Of a stretch of DNA of 64,000 nt, positions 1 through 12,783 are shown one piece after another; position 1 is the stretch's first letter, and each line of letters starts with the position of its first letter. The notes beneath the pieces were generated by a model. That model searched no databases and was not told the origin of the DNA. It saw nothing but the letters and a program-made list of their open reading frames with translations. Made by a program: the position numbers and the translations under genes. This DNA is from Chalara sp. BL73 (lineage: Eukaryota > Ascomycota > Leotiomycetes > Helotiales), in contig CAKJVC010000017.1 in the NCBI GenBank assembly GCA_918026815.1, positions 186,001-250,000 on the forward strand, read 5' to 3'.

Positions 1-875
1 CACCTTTCCTGCACCGTCTTGAACCACGCGCCGAATCAGGCAAGACGCCAGATTTCAACACGCAGCACCGTTGTATAAATTACGAGGCAATACAAAACTG
101 GGTTTGGGAGCATAGGGCCAAAGGTGCTCCAGGCCAAGTATCGAACGCATCGACAATACGCCAGATATGATCATTCTTATATAAAAATAGAAGATAGATT
201 GAGATTGAAATCAAAAACGTTTTCCAAGCCATAACGCCGAACATTTGATTTTAAACTATTTTTTCCGTTATTGTGTGAGTCCTTAAAGTTACGGAGTAGT
301 GCCCCCTTACTAGCGTGGCTTCTTGGCGCCACACAAGGGGATAAGAGTAATCGTTCGAGCAAGCCCCCAATCACCAAGTGCTAAAAGTCGGTCACGGATT
401 CGCTATGACCGAACGGCGTCCCGGTAGTTCGGATGCAGGATTATTACGAGTATGTCCCTTGGGGTGCATAGTAGGAACAAAGAATCAAGAATTGAGAATT
501 GACAAACCTTGGGGTCTGACCAATAAGCGCAAAAGAGTTGTGACTTTGAGAATGAGACAACATCAAAAGACTATGAAATCTAATGTTAATATAGTGCAAT
601 TATGGGTATGTGGTGTTTATTGGATTATAACTCGTGAGATTAGTATTAACATTTGTCTTATGAGATTTGTATAACATTCATTATATAGCACTTCAATAAA
701 ATTAAGTTGTCTGGCGGGGCGGATACTACGACGGATTGACGGTTACTCTTCGTGTTTCAAAAACCTCGTCCAGGAAGCTGCATGCCTTCATGTTCACCAG
801 GCCAAAAGCACAACCTCTATATACCGGAATACTGGTGTGGAACCGATGGTTCCGATATAACCAGGTTTGACTGTA
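1..875. other. No supported gene; possible decayed 5' part of MFS gene
   Basis: I see no convincing coding region here. Short open frames lack family features and overlap on both strands. The segment from about 590 to 700 is AT-rich. From roughly 830 onward there are scraps compatible with the missing N-terminal half of the transporter that follows, but they are out of frame and broken by stops, so the real 5' end of that gene cannot be placed. Confidence 0.5.
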
Positions 876-2163
876 GTATCTCTTCAAAAGCGGCCTATGG
901 TTTTCGGTGCCTTGGGTGGGATGTGGGGATTAGCCTCAATAGCTGGTAATGTGCCCAAGTCTTTCTAGAAATTTTCTGGTCGATAAGGCTAATCCACCTG
1001 AAGGTCCACTGCTAGGGGGTGCATTTACCCAGCACGTATCATGGCGATGGTGCTTTTATATAAAGTAATTATGCAGATACCTTTATCGTTACTGCCATGC
1101 TAAATTCTGTAGTCTACCAGTCGGGGCTGTTAGTATCATTGTGGTCCTTTTTGTTCTCCATATTCCTCGGAATCCCAAAGATTCTGAGAAAAGCTATCTA
1201 GACCGTGTCAAGGAATTGGACCTCATCGGTGTATCGATTCTTATTCCTGGTGTTATTTGCCTTCTCCTTGCTCTCCAGTGGGGCGGGAACGCGTACCCTT
1301 GGAGCAATTCGCGCGTTATTGGCCTCTTTGTCAGCTCTGGGCTGCTGCTCATCCTCTTCGTCTATAGTCAGCTCCGATTAGGTGACAAGGCAACGCTGCC
1401 TCCCCGTATATTCAAACAACACACAGTACTAGGGGTAACTGGCTTCGTTTTCTTTCTCGGCTGCACCCTTTTTGTTTTAATGTACTATCTGCCACTTTAC
1501 CTTCAGGCGGTCAAAGGTTCTTCTCCAACTAGGTCTGGCATTCAGATCCTCCCTTTTATGCTTTCCTCCGTCCTCACCTCCATTCTTGCTGGTGTGTATG
1601 TTACATTGCTAGGATACTATACGCCACTGATCATCGGCGCCACCGCCCTCATGACTATTGGTGCCGGCCAGGTAACGACCTTTGATATCGATACTGTCTT
1701 TAGTAAATGGTTCGGATACCAGATAATAGTCGGCCTTGGCTGCGGGGTGGGCTTCAATATTCCACTAGTCGCTATCCAAACTGTACTCTCAATGGAAGAC
1801 ATCCCTATTGGGACTGTTTCTGTTATGTTTTTCCAGACTCTCGGTGGGGCGCTGTTCCTTGCCGTAGGGCAAGCTGTTTTCCAGAATGGTCTGATTGATG
1901 GGTTAAAAAAATATGCACCTGAGTTGGACCCAAAGTTAATGGTGAATACCGGAGCAACAGCAATCAGGGGAGTTCTGGAACAGACAGGTCAAGAGGATCT
2001 ACTAATACCGGCTCTTAAAGCATACGTGAGTGGCCTTAAAGACACCTTCCACGTTGTTGTCGCTACTGCTGCAGCTGCATTTCTTTTCACTTGTTTGTTC
2101 GAATAGAGGAGCGTTAAGAAAGTACAGAAGGAGAATGGTGAGATACCCATTATAGCAGCGTAA
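876..2163 (+). pseudogene. DHA2-type MFS drug/toxin efflux transporter, 5' decayed and with a TAG near the C-terminus
   Basis: The frame from 876 reads LQKRPMVFGALGGMWGLAS, the motif-C region of 14-TM DHA2 (TRI12/efflux) transporters. Introns at 946-1003 and 1065-1112 join it to [19 protein letters not shown] and then N-LPVGAVSIIVVLF, all diagnostic of the family. The exon from 1113 is open for about 330 codons and covers the C-terminal membrane segments. The frame stops at TAG 2104-2106, but the next 18 codons (RSVKKVQKENGE..., to TAA 2161-2163) continue the usual DHA2 tail, and TAG stands where Trp is expected (FEWRSVKK). The first 150-200 residues (TM1-4) are not recognisable. A full-length member would be about 550 residues. 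I infer a pseudogene. A splice or editing explanation for the TAG is possible, but it would not repair the missing 5' part. Confidence 0.8.
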
Positions 2164-2557
2164 ATTTGTATTCTAAACATGGTTCTTTAACTCTTCCCAG
2201 GCCAATGCTATTACATTAGAAGAAAATTCCGTCCCTTTTGCCTTGGCAGGCTAAATTGTGGAATTTTACCATTGAGCCTTAACAAGGCTTAAACCAGCTT
2301 AGTATTAATACCGTGATATTTCCTGATTTACGGGGAGGAGCTGCGGATGCTTTTTTAGTAACACAATGTAGGCTTGCTTTTGACAGCAGCCATCATAGTC
2401 GTCTAGCGAAATAGATATAAGGGAAATGCAGGAATCCTCCAGGAGTGCAAGAAATTGGGAATAGTTCGCAGAGAAATGGTGCAGATGCCGCCACAGCCAT
2501 CCTCGGGTATAGGATATGAATAAGTGTACTGTTGGTAGCTATTTGTATGTACAATTA

Positions 2558-3009
2558 CTGTCATTTAGTTGTTGTGCATACCCCGCTTTTACCGCAAAAG
2601 TCATAGTTTTTATTCAGTAATATATAATTTTTAATAAATGATATACTAATGAGACTTTTTTTATTTAAACTTAAATAATAAAATTAATTTAATAAATAAA
2701 TTTATAATTTTTAAATTAAATTATTATTGTTTTATTAAAGTTTTAAATAAACGTTTTATTTTGTTGTGGTTTTTTCGCTTGTTTTTAGTGTAATTTTTAA
2801 AATTTGAATTTTTTTATATTTTAACATTAAATAAAACTTATAAAAATTAATACTTGAATATTAATTTATAATAATAAATATTTTATATATTAAAAATAAT
2901 ACAAATTATAAGTTTTATTAGTGTGCTGCTTATTGAAAATTATATGTTACTAAATAAAAACTACGACTTTTGCGGTAAAAGCGGGGTATGCACAACGACT
3001 AAATGACAG
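2558..3009. mobile_element. 452-bp inverted-repeat element (MITE), TA-flanked
   Basis: The left end at 2558 (ctgtcatttagttgttgtgc...) and the right end at 3009 are near-identical inverted repeats of about 70 bp. They are bounded by TA on both sides (2556-2557 and 3010-3011), which matches the TA target duplication of Tc1/mariner/Fot1-type transposons. The interior is extremely AT-rich with no coding capacity. The few mismatches between the two arms are all C/T or G/A transitions. I infer a non-autonomous element decayed by C-to-T mutation. Confidence 0.85.
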
Positions 3010-3012
3010 TAA

Positions 3013-4560
3013 GTTTAGTTATGATCATGTGACCAGCGCCTGAAAGAGTGGGATCTCAAACTCACTCAATTCCGTAGAACTAGAACTGTAGAATCAATCA
3101 AGGAACCATGATCACACCAGCAAGAGCGTAGCCAATAGCTACTACGCCTTTTGCTACGTGATAGGTATCCGACATGTACAATCTGAAATCCCCTTCAACA
3201 TAGATATGTATCCTAGACTTTGTGGTTTCTCGATTTCGAACATCGTTTTCTTTTGCAATTTGTGGTACGGATGTCGGGTCTCTATCATAACCAAAGCTGA
3301 AAATATGATACCCGCATCTCATTCCAACTATATATCTCCATAATCTAACAAATAAGACAACTCCACGCAAAAAAAATCAGCTCGCGTGTGATGGTTACGC
3401 TTTTGTATAAGGTCGAGGTTTCAACGGCCATAATCCCAAGATGTACCCTTAACTTCTCCATGGCCCGGCCAAATTTTGGGAACAAGGAAATCTCTTACCA
3501 TTGACCAGATGCCAACGACCACACTCCGCTTCGCAATTGGTGTAAAGGAGTGACCTCAAAATATCATCCTTCTCTCTATAAACTAATGGCATTTGCAATC
3601 AAATATAATTCGCACACCATAAGTGGCGTCGTCTTTGCATGTGGAATTGCGGTTCTATGCCCACGGTATTCTCTCGGCGACCCTGAACTCCGAAAATGGA
3701 GTTACTCGGAGTGCTTGAACGGGAATCCCAGTTTCTTCGCGAACCTTCGACTCAAACGATCTCTCTTTACTAAGTCGTCTACCATCTTTAGAGCAAGAAC
3801 TTGACGAAGCCGGGTGCAGTGAGCCCTCAAGATTCCGGCCTCGAGAAAACGCCTAGTCGTCAGTACTCCATATTTACTAACTTGACTCCTACATAAGAAG
3901 ATAAACTAGCTAATTTTAATCGCTAAGGCTGAGGTATTGCATGGGAAGGGGATGTGGCTAATTGGCTTTGAGGCTGCTAATTTTGCCACTTTTGGATGTT
4001 ACTTTATATTTTGGACCCATGCGAAAGAGCTAGAAAGCCTGTTAAGTGATACATATTTAAAGATCACGCCCCGCCTGATCGCTTCTCAGCGTCTAATACT
4101 TGGCAAAGAACTTCCATGGATCTATAGTCACAAAGGATGAGCGATACGTATAATAACTAGCAGGCAATTTGGAATAAGGTTCACTTTTTTGCACAATAGT
4201 CAGGTTTCATACCTCCTAAAGTGGCATAACTCGTGACTTAAGATTGAATTTCACTACTGTAATTCTGTTCGGCTTCCTAAGCCCCAATCGTCATTTTCGC
4301 GGTCATGGGCACCCTTCAGTGGCTTCTTGTTGCTTTCTCACATTTCACTTCAAACTCAGATAAGAATTGGATGCACCATTTTTAGATAATATAAAGGGCA
4401 AGGTGATACAGAGACAACTTCCCATCCTCAAACAGGCCGCTCATTCTACTAGGTCATGCATAGGCCACATAGTCCAGAGTCAAGTAGAATGGACATGCTC
4501 ATGCTCAAACTCTGAGCGAACTGAATACCAGATTCAATAAAGGTATCATACCTGCCCTAA
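3013..4560. other. Intergenic, no supported gene
   Basis: Only short open frames without recognisable domains occur here, for example 3550-3804 and 3937-4140 on the plus strand. Neither has a convincing start context, introns or family motif. It may hold decayed coding remnants, but nothing can be named. Confidence 0.4.
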
Positions 4561-4586
4561 ATTATTTACAAAATGTAACATATTCT

Positions 4587-5425
4587 CTAAGCTGTGACTG
4601 TAACAACCACGGTAGTTGTGGTAAATACATCTCCTGGGTTAGAAGCCTCTGCTAAGGTAGCTGGAAGAGTCGCACTAGCAGTAATGGCGGGGTCAACAGC
4701 AGGCGTAGTGGCAGCCGGGTCCGCTGCAGCCGGATCAGCAGCAGGAGGTGGCCCTTGCTCTTCTGGAGCAGCTGGTGTGAATGCCGCCGATTCAAGAGGA
4801 ATAGACCCAACACTTCCACCGACTACCGTGGTCCCGTCAATATTTGCCGCTGCTCCTGCTGCCAGTTTTGCATAATCCACGATTTGTTCATCACTTGTTC
4901 TACCAACAATCAGCCAATTCTCGAACGGGGACAACGTGCTTACGGATTAATGACCATAACTTGTCCTTCCTGACAATGGGGACCAGTGGCACAGTAGAGG
5001 AACATTGTATCCGCAGCTGTAATAGGCATATTGAACGTGCCAACAGTGGTTTGCCCGTCAACAAATGGGATGTGACCGCTGTGTATAGCAGTCGCTACAG
5101 TTGCTTGTAATGGTTGACATGCTGCATCTTCTGCACTCTGTGTTACGGTATGATTTCCATTACTGAACTGGAATTGAATAACATCGCCGATGGCAGCTCT
5201 GACAACATTTGGCACAAATGTATCTTGTGTACCTCCAACGACGACAGGTATAATTTTGTTGGCCGTTGCCTGAACCTCCGCAAGGACTTTCTCTGTTAGT
5301 ATATGAACAAGAGACGAATCCGTATACTCACTGTTGATCCCATCTTGAGGAGCGCGGGCTTTAATCCCAGGCTGTGGAAGAGCAGAAACCACTGCAGCTA
5401 GAAAGATGGTTCTAATAAATTGCAT
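4587..5425 (-). CDS. Secreted cupredoxin-fold protein (extracellular serine-rich family)
   Basis: Two exons, 5425-4944 and 4899-4587, with a 44-bp intron (4900-4943), give 264 aa. An N-terminal signal peptide (MQFIRTIFLAAVVSALP) is followed by a plastocyanin/azurin-like domain. HTVTQSAEDAACQPL and LYCATGPHCQEGQVMVINP show the expected His...Cys...His ligand pattern of a mononuclear copper site. The splice restores the usual INP-TSDEQIVDYAKLAAG continuation, which is why I join the two open frames. The C-terminal 90 residues are a low-complexity Ala/Pro/Thr linker ending in a Val/Thr-rich tail, without a clear GPI signal. Fungal members are secreted or wall-associated. Copper binding is inferred from the motif, and physiological function is unknown. 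Confidence 0.87.
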
Positions 5426-5429
5426 ATTG

Positions 5430-7440
5430 AGAATAAATATCCGCTCAACGGCAAGATTCGAAAAGAACGATACAGAAACTGGTCAACGATTTACTCTCCT
5501 GGAGGTAAGGCAAAGAAAGAATGACAAGAATGGAAATTAAGCTTGAAATTTAGGTAGCGGGCTCACCACGGCATTACATATAACCTAAGTTAGCAACCAG
5601 AACTACCGAGAAAATGCGACAACCTATCTTTGAGATGGGGATTGTTTGAAGTCATCCCTCTTCGGACGAGGAGGCTCTTGGCCGGAGAATTGATACCCGC
5701 CAAGACTCTTGGATGTGGATCTGGAGCGCAACTCCTGAGCATCCTCACTTAGGACATGAAATGCAGAACAACGACAACATGAAGTCTCGTCTTAACGTTC
5801 AGGATGAAATCCTCTTTGCAATGTAAATGAAAGGTAAACAACATACCAAACAATCAGCAGCAGCCTCCTCTATTCCTTCAAAGCCAGCACAAAAGATGGT
5901 AGAACACAAGTCACCTGATTGCTGAATAATGCACGCCTGATGATCAAACGGGAGAAGCCACGTTGGATTGCGTAGGTATCCGTTTCTGGATTGACATTCT
6001 GTATGAGATGATCAGAACTGAGGGAAAAGATGACGAATGTGGGTATGTGGCCCTCATTGTTTCGAGTTGACTTCAAACGACTGACACTCGGCGGCGGCAA
6101 GAGTTGCATTGTTTTTTATGCTTCTTGGCAACTGTTCTTCGGCAAGAGTGGGTGACGGATCACCAGAGCGACACTCCACTCGGTGCGAATCACAGGGCCA
6201 TCATATATCCCCCACCGGTAGAGTATCCACTGGTTCGGTTCACCAACGTTTGGATAAGTTCTTGGCACAAAAGTCAGGCCATTTTCAGATGGAGCAGAGC
6301 CTCCCTATACCTTGGCATACGTGTTGCATGCTAAAAGTTGCTAGAGCACGAGAACTTTGATGACAGCGGAAGCGTGGTGGAGGTAGAGGCTGTGAAAGGG
6401 AGAAATATGCAGGTTAAGACGGGCCCCATCCACCAATATATAAATCGTCGTCTGTATCCTCTCGATAGTCAATCCAGTAAGTCTGAGGACAAAAATCAAT
6501 TCATAAAACGGGGCTGTCTAAATCTTCAAGAGTCTTAACGCATCAGAGAATTTTTTGAAGGAACTTGTTTACTAATAATTGCAAGAGCGTATCTACATCT
6601 TCTCAGCTAAAAATATCACAGAAACTTAACCTTCTAGGACAATGATCCCAAAAAAAAATACACAACTTCTTCCCTTGATCGCAAGACAAGATGGAATCGC
6701 AAGACAAATGGTGCTGCCGATAGCCCCAAGAACGGAATGTCCAACGGCTCTTAAGGCCACAGTGTTACAGTCGTTGACTTAGACGATGATCGTTTTGAAC
6801 AATGCCCAAGAAACGAGAGAACGCTGCGGCGCTTCTGTAGTTCACCCGGCTCGGATTAACAGTACCTATAGCATATTCCATGAGAAGCAAAACCAAATAT
6901 CCCAATTCTCGCTTCAAAAAATAGATGTCATGCAGAACTTGGAAATCAGTATATTTGTGAACTGGGCATGCTATTGCTACTTGATGCTCAGTCCATACCA
7001 AGCTGAACACTAATTAACAGATGTGAGAAATCGACAGTATACGTCATATATCCAGGGTATTAGACTTAATAATCCACAGGTCAGATTAAGATTGGGACCA
7101 GCAAAAAACGATTATTACGCGGTGCATCAAAATTAAACACACTAAGAGCTCTTCAATCGATTTCATGGCTAATCACATTACACACCCGCTACTCCTTACT
7201 GGCAGCTGGCGCATCGTCAGTCTCAGACCACCGTATACGCTCGAGATACTCTTATATTATGAGTTGGAAGCCCACCTCTTCTTGCGTCGTTCACTCTAGT
7301 CGCGCCGCCCATTGCGGAAATGGTATGCATAGGGTAGGCGACATTTCTTGGAGAGTTTTCCATGAATATCACGGCTCAACCGGTATAAATGAAGAGGATT
7401 GCTGGCACAAAATCACAGAGCTCTGAAAAGCCTGACTGGG
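5430..7440. other. Intergenic, no supported gene
   Basis: Upstream of the cupredoxin gene I find only overlapping short frames on both strands (for example around 5870-6540 and 6765-7010) with no domain, start context or splice pattern that I can defend. Confidence 0.4.
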
Positions 7441-7447
7441 TGCGAAT

Positions 7448-7654
7448 TTGGAGATCGTGGAAAAGAGTATAGAAGAAGCATGGGCTAAGGGCTGTATGTT
7501 CGACAACGTGGGCTTCATTGGGTTCAGCCAGCCTGTCGCTCACCAGACTTGCTGGATGATTTCCGAAGACGGACTCAGGTGCCATACTATTCCAATACTT
7601 CTTTGGAGGAGTACAGAATTCCTGAAGAGGAGATCTTCGGAGGGGATCATTTGA
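7448..7654 (+). pseudogene. Unidentified coding-like fragment
   Basis: An open stretch of 68 codons (EIVEKSIEEAWAKG..FDNVGFIGFSQ) has protein-like composition. The same frame continues upstream only through TGA codons near 7425-7440. No start codon context or family could be assigned. I read it as a possible remnant of an unidentified gene; chance is not excluded. Confidence 0.2.
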
Positions 7655-7734
7655 CAGCCTGGGCACCGAAAAGAACACCGCCCGGCCCATTGTGCTTATC
7701 TAGCTCAAATGGTTCGTACGGCTTTCGTTAAACA

Positions 7735-8840
7735 CCATTAAATCGATAATCGTGCTGCTGGTTATGAGCATACTAAACATTGTAGAATGATCCTACTCGG
7801 TGACCGGCTTCATGAAATTCCAGACTGTAGGAAAGGTGGTTGCATATCTGATGTACATGCTCAATTCATAACATGCGGTTATGTATAAACCATAAGAGAC
7901 AGTTCGAACGCAGCAAAGATGGCAATAATAGAAGTCTAAGTCATTAACGAATTGTTAATTATTTTCCTCACTACTATGCAATAAAACCTTCGATTTTGAG
8001 TCACCAGGCTCCGATTTGAGACGGACAGCAGGAAATATGTGACAGGGCAGCACACTGACAAGCGCCTCCTCAATTCTTTGACGATTTTAAGCTTCGATGA
8101 AAGGTTTCATAGCAGGGAACTTTGGGAACGCCTCGTTGGAAGTTCAGTGTTTAGGCAACCGTTGAATTGTTGTCTGCGAGCGCCTTGGAGATCTGCATGT
8201 TGCTGTGAGGTCGGTTATATGTCAAGCAATGCGATCATCGCAACATCAAAAGTAAGACTGTGCCCCAGACGAGGTCCCATGTTTGATGCGCTCTCTGCAT
8301 ACATGCATCGATGGGGGCTCTTTGAAATTGCGCAGCGATGGAACACTTGATTCGCTATTGCCGTCATGGTCGCTATCAGAAACCGTCATACCTTTTCATC
8401 CGGCACCGGCAGCCTCTACTCCTATCGGCCTCCTTAGAGCCTCATCCTCGACACGAGGAAGATCTCTTATCTAGGGATGATGAGACAGAACGTATGAAAT
8501 TTGATATCGGATAAGGCTTATCACTGCATTAGGCTAACCCTAACAGCATTGCTAAACTCTACACTCCCAAAGACCAAGCAGCAAAGCTAGACATTTTGAA
8601 GGAGAAGCTTCGTGCTAAGAAAAGCAGGTTGTAAACTCTAGAAGACCACAACATATATCCAAAGATGAGAAGCATAGCTAGGCGCTAATAGGGCTGTTTA
8701 CAATTACTAGAGAACCTAGCATGTATGTATAATTAGACGAAGAAATTCAAAAGTGACTCATTATTTAGGTTGAGGAGATCTTTGTCGCATTATTGGGCTT
8801 TAGGGATATGATGTTCCATGTTCGAGCTCCGTAGCTCTCG
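7735..8840. other. Intergenic, no supported gene
   Basis: No gene is supported here. A short frame near 8545-8632 (KDQAAKLDILKEKLRAKK) is lysine-rich and helix-like but isolated and ends at a stop. It could be a relic of a transposable-element protein. Confidence 0.35.
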
Positions 8841-8843
8841 TGT

Positions 8844-11259
8844 TTATTCTATAATAACCACTTCCCTCTTAGCCCTAGCCAGTATCTCCATTGTCGACTG
8901 CAGTGTCCCGGAAGTGTGGATAATTGTATTGCCTATCCGATCAGACTTGTCCTCGGCAGTGAGGAGAGTCGCATGGCCTACTCGCTCATACGTGCCGCCC
9001 CCTAACTCGTGAAGCACCAACAGGCTCAGACAATGTTCGCCGACATTACTGTACGTCAAGCCCAATACAAGCGCTTTCAATTCTCCTTCTGGCATGCCTT
9101 TCTCGGGAAAGTCTAGAGCGATGCCTTCCATGGCCTCTGGTATCACGGCCAATGCCCTCTTCCAGCTTGGAATAATGTTCGGACGAATTCTTGCTCCCAG
9201 ATATGAAAGTGGCAGTGTACGAGCTTCCAAGGCCAAGAGTCCCTCTCTGACTTTCCCAAATGGTTGGTCTGTAGATGCTAGATCCATCTCATAGGCCAGG
9301 ACTTTCACGTCCGTGATACCGACAGGACAAATGCTGATCGAGGATGGATGGCTCATCCATGACCAGCTGGGACCTTCCAGTCTACATTCCCATTTCCTGC
9401 CTCCAAACTGTTCGTTGTTAACACCTCCTACCCAGCCAAGATGTTGCACCAGTGAGTGTTCCCAAAATCCCGCGACGTATTTATCGCCCCATATCTTCTG
9501 GAGCTCCTCTGTAACCCCTGCTAAAGCCGGGTAGCGATCATCGATTACAGAAATATCACGTCTGCTATACTCAGCCATTATACTCGTCCAAATTTGACTC
9601 TGTTTGCTGTAGCCTTCCGCAGAGAAACCTTCAATATCCTTCTCTCCAAGAAGAGCATTCCTATCGTATTCTTTTGCTAGCTTTTCAAGATGAAAATTTT
9701 GTAGGATTCCATATTCAAGGCTAGTTCTAGAATTGGTGCGCGACTCGGGGCCAAAATAGGTGTGCACGGCTGGGCTAAAGTCCTCCATGCCACACTTGAG
9801 CGTTACCTGGTACGAGTCAAACATTAAAATCCGAGAAGACAGAAGCATTTCTTGGAGCGTCCAAGCCCGGTTGAAAATCGGCTCCTTGTCAAAGAAATAG
9901 GGATCATTGTAGCAGCTCCTAACGAAAACAGCGCCAAAGGAATCTTCATCGATGTGCAACGGGAGTTTCGCTTTAGGCGCATCGATTTTAGTGTTGTCAA
10001 GAAACCCCTCAGAGACACTGCTCGCGCTTGCAGCCATTAGCGTAAAAGTTGCGTCCTTATAGATTCTACCCATCTGGCTGATCTGCTTGGCTTTGTCCTC
10101 CGGGTCATCTTGAATAATACAGAGGGCATCGATCCAGATATATCTCATGTTGACCTCGCGACATACTCGGATTGCGTCAGAGAGTGTTTTTGGGAAAACG
10201 TTAGAGTCTAATTCTTGGGTATAAGTATTTAAATTACACATTTTGGTCTTGTATGGTTGATCGCCGCCCCAACAATAGCTGAGGGCAGCGTATTGTGCTC
10301 GGGTTCCATTCTGGTTGACATGCAGACGAATAGGAGAGTCCTCTTTGTCACCAAGGTCTACCACTCTAGGGGGGAGCATAGGAAAGCAACGGCGGATACA
10401 TGACTCATGCTTGTCCTGGCAGTCGTTCAGCCATTCGCGTATCCCTTGAATGAGTTCCGGGGTAAGATCTTTGCTTGGTCGTCTGCCTACAACGCAACGT
10501 GCGACAGGACTCTCTGTCAGTTTGTTAGCCGAAACCCTCTAGTCTTGGATGCTTATTGACGAGCTGACCTTGGAAAGCTACTAGACCCAATTCATGGTGA
10601 TGCGAATCCTGACTAGAGTTCAGTTCGGGGTCTAGAGGTATTTCCAGTTTGAGGGCCTCGAGGCGAGCACCAGATCGAAACGGGTTTCCGTCTACTGCAA
10701 CGTCTCCAGTTATCAACCCACGGACTATGATGCTGCCATCTTTCGAGAGACTACCCTCACCACAGATTTTGCACTGGGGAATGATCCTCCAGATCAGCCC
10801 GCAGAAGGGGCAGCCGCTGGCAGATGATTGCTGTTTAGCCCCGTCGCAGGTGTAATGCTCATAGCCCTTATCACTCAGCAAAGCTCGGAGCCCTTCGACC
10901 GTGCCTGTCATAAGCTGGCATCTATCGCAGCAGTCCATTGTTGTCGCCCCATCTTCGTTGTCATTAAGATCAGACGGTATTTTGTCGCGTGGGTCATCAT
11001 AGAAGGAAACCTTGTGACTCTTGGTAATGATAGGAGATAGGCCCGATTGAAAATACTTGGTGCTCGTGCTGCTAAACCTCTTTTGCTTCTTCGCATTGCT
11101 TCTAACTCCAGGCCTAAAGATCTCGGCAGGGTCAGCGAGTCCCTCTCCTAATAAGTCAGTTAAACACCGTTCGGCATTTTCCGCGAAATCCTCCCCGAAA
11201 AAGGTACTGAAAAACCGCTTTGCGCCAGCTACTCGTTCTATACTGTGGCTTTCAGACAT
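8844..11259 (-). CDS. HET-domain (heterokaryon incompatibility) protein
   Basis: Two exons, 11259-10569 and 10513-8844, separated by a 55-bp intron (10514-10568) with a gctaac branch point, encode 786 aa. The first ~230 residues carry a Cys-rich segment (MDCCDRCQLM..., SGCPFCGLIW..., CKICGEG) as often precedes HET domains. The HET domain follows with its hallmark blocks: AALSYCWGG, YIWIDALCIIQDD, GRIYKDATFTLMAASA and FNRAWTLQEMLLSSRILMF. About 300 further residues are less conserved. HET proteins trigger cell death after fusion of incompatible hyphae. The partner of this one is unknown. The gene appears intact, with no internal stop, unlike the second HET copy near 33.6 kb. A further short 5' exon cannot be excluded. 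Confidence 0.88.
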
Positions 11260-12520
11260 GGTGTTAGAAGAATGCGGCTACCGTTATCGGATTTGTAATA
11301 CGAGGACAATGTTGACTCAAGAGGTAGTGATAAGTAAACTGCATGATAGGAATATAATTCTTTGAACTTAAGGTCTCACGACGGGCAGTGCGCACTTGAA
11401 ACACATCCCCTGAACAGCTGGTTATACTGATGTTTGGATTGATGGTTGTGCAATATATTATGGATATGAGCGAGCTCTCTTTTTGGGAAGTCTGCCTGAT
11501 GCTGAACGTTTGATGGAGAACTTTTGGCTCGGATGGGCGCGTTCATGCCATAACTACAGTAAACATCATGCCTCCTGCCAGCGTCAAGGGGATTTAGCTA
11601 GGGATTGTTAGAGGATGAAACGACGTCAAAAATCAGCTGGGGCAGAGCGAGGGTGCCTTGCCGGAACCGGCGCTACTAATCCTCGGACCATTAATGGCGG
11701 GCTATTGGTAGAGGTAATCGCCTCAAACACTTGGACTGTAGATATGTTTTGTCACTTCAGCCGCCAAAGCTGGTCCAGCAGCAGCACATTCCCTTACAAG
11801 GCCAACCGACCCCATACCCCTCTCAAACACCAAAAAAATACAAAACTGAATTTGACCATAACACCATAAAATAACAAAAATAAGTCGATATTCGTAATCT
11901 GCGATCTTACTTTAGTCATTCTGGAAATTTCAGAGTGTTCCGAGAACCTTGGAAATATCTGCCCAAACGACACGTGATTTATATACTTGAATGAATGACT
12001 ACACTAAATTCAAATTGACTGCTAAAACTAAGCTCTATAGTAGACAGTTACGCTGTATATATAGTGCTTTTAGGCCGTATTCCAGCCCATTCTGCACGCT
12101 TCTATAGGCACCTAGAAAGTCCCGGAAGAACTATATTTCTAGGCCTGTAGCCAAACCGCCATCGCCACTCGGCTTAGGCTGTAAATCCCAACCCATTTGA
12201 GTGGCACGTGATAAAACTATGCTGTCGCTATTATAAATAGCCTTTTTTTTAAAAATTAACGAACTAATAGATCCAGTTAAGGGTTACCAAATAGGGAACC
12301 CTAGCCCTAATTATAGGTGGACCCTTTTCAAATTTCCACGAGCATCACACATATATAAGCGATTCTACTTCCTCGATAGATAAACAATCCCCTGAGGGCT
12401 TGTGCTCTTAGCGAGCTCCATAGAAATTGAAGGAAAGCAGCTCGCTCACTGGTCACCACCGCTGATCCGTCCGTCCTCTCGAACCCTCAGGGAGGGGATA
12501 TTTTACCTCCCACCAAGTAG
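11260..12520. other. Intergenic, no supported gene
   Basis: This is upstream sequence of the HET gene. An open frame at 11615-11869 has no family features. AT-rich stretches lie around 12000-12300. I see no promoter element that I would defend. Confidence 0.4.
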
Positions 12521-12523
12521 ATC

Positions 12524-12769
12524 AAAAATGGTTCCAAAGACACCCATGTCGAAGCTAAAATAGGACCCGCCACAGGAACAAGACGAGGAAAGTGTAACCG
12601 GCCCTCACTGGAGCCAAAATGAACTCTTACAGATCGAAAATGGCCTTTGAATACATGCTCAGGCCTCCTTAGTGTGTGCTCAGGTCATACTAAGGAATGC
12701 TCACCTTCGGCTTAAGCTTGCTCACCCATAATTCAAGCTAAAGCAGCAGCACCTCAGGCTCAAAGACGG
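12524..12769 (+). repeat. Dispersed repeat, copy A
   Basis: This stretch matches 47427-47694 in the same orientation. Shared blocks in order include gaggaaagtgtaaccg / taaggaaagtataaccg, ggagccaaaa, aaaatggcc, atgctcagg, tgtgctcagg, gaatgctcacc and a final acgg. The copies are diverged with indels. It has no coding capacity. It ends 14 bp before the start codon of the following SnoaL-like gene, so it now occupies that gene's promoter. Confidence 0.7.
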
Positions 12770-12783
12770 TAATAGGAAATATC

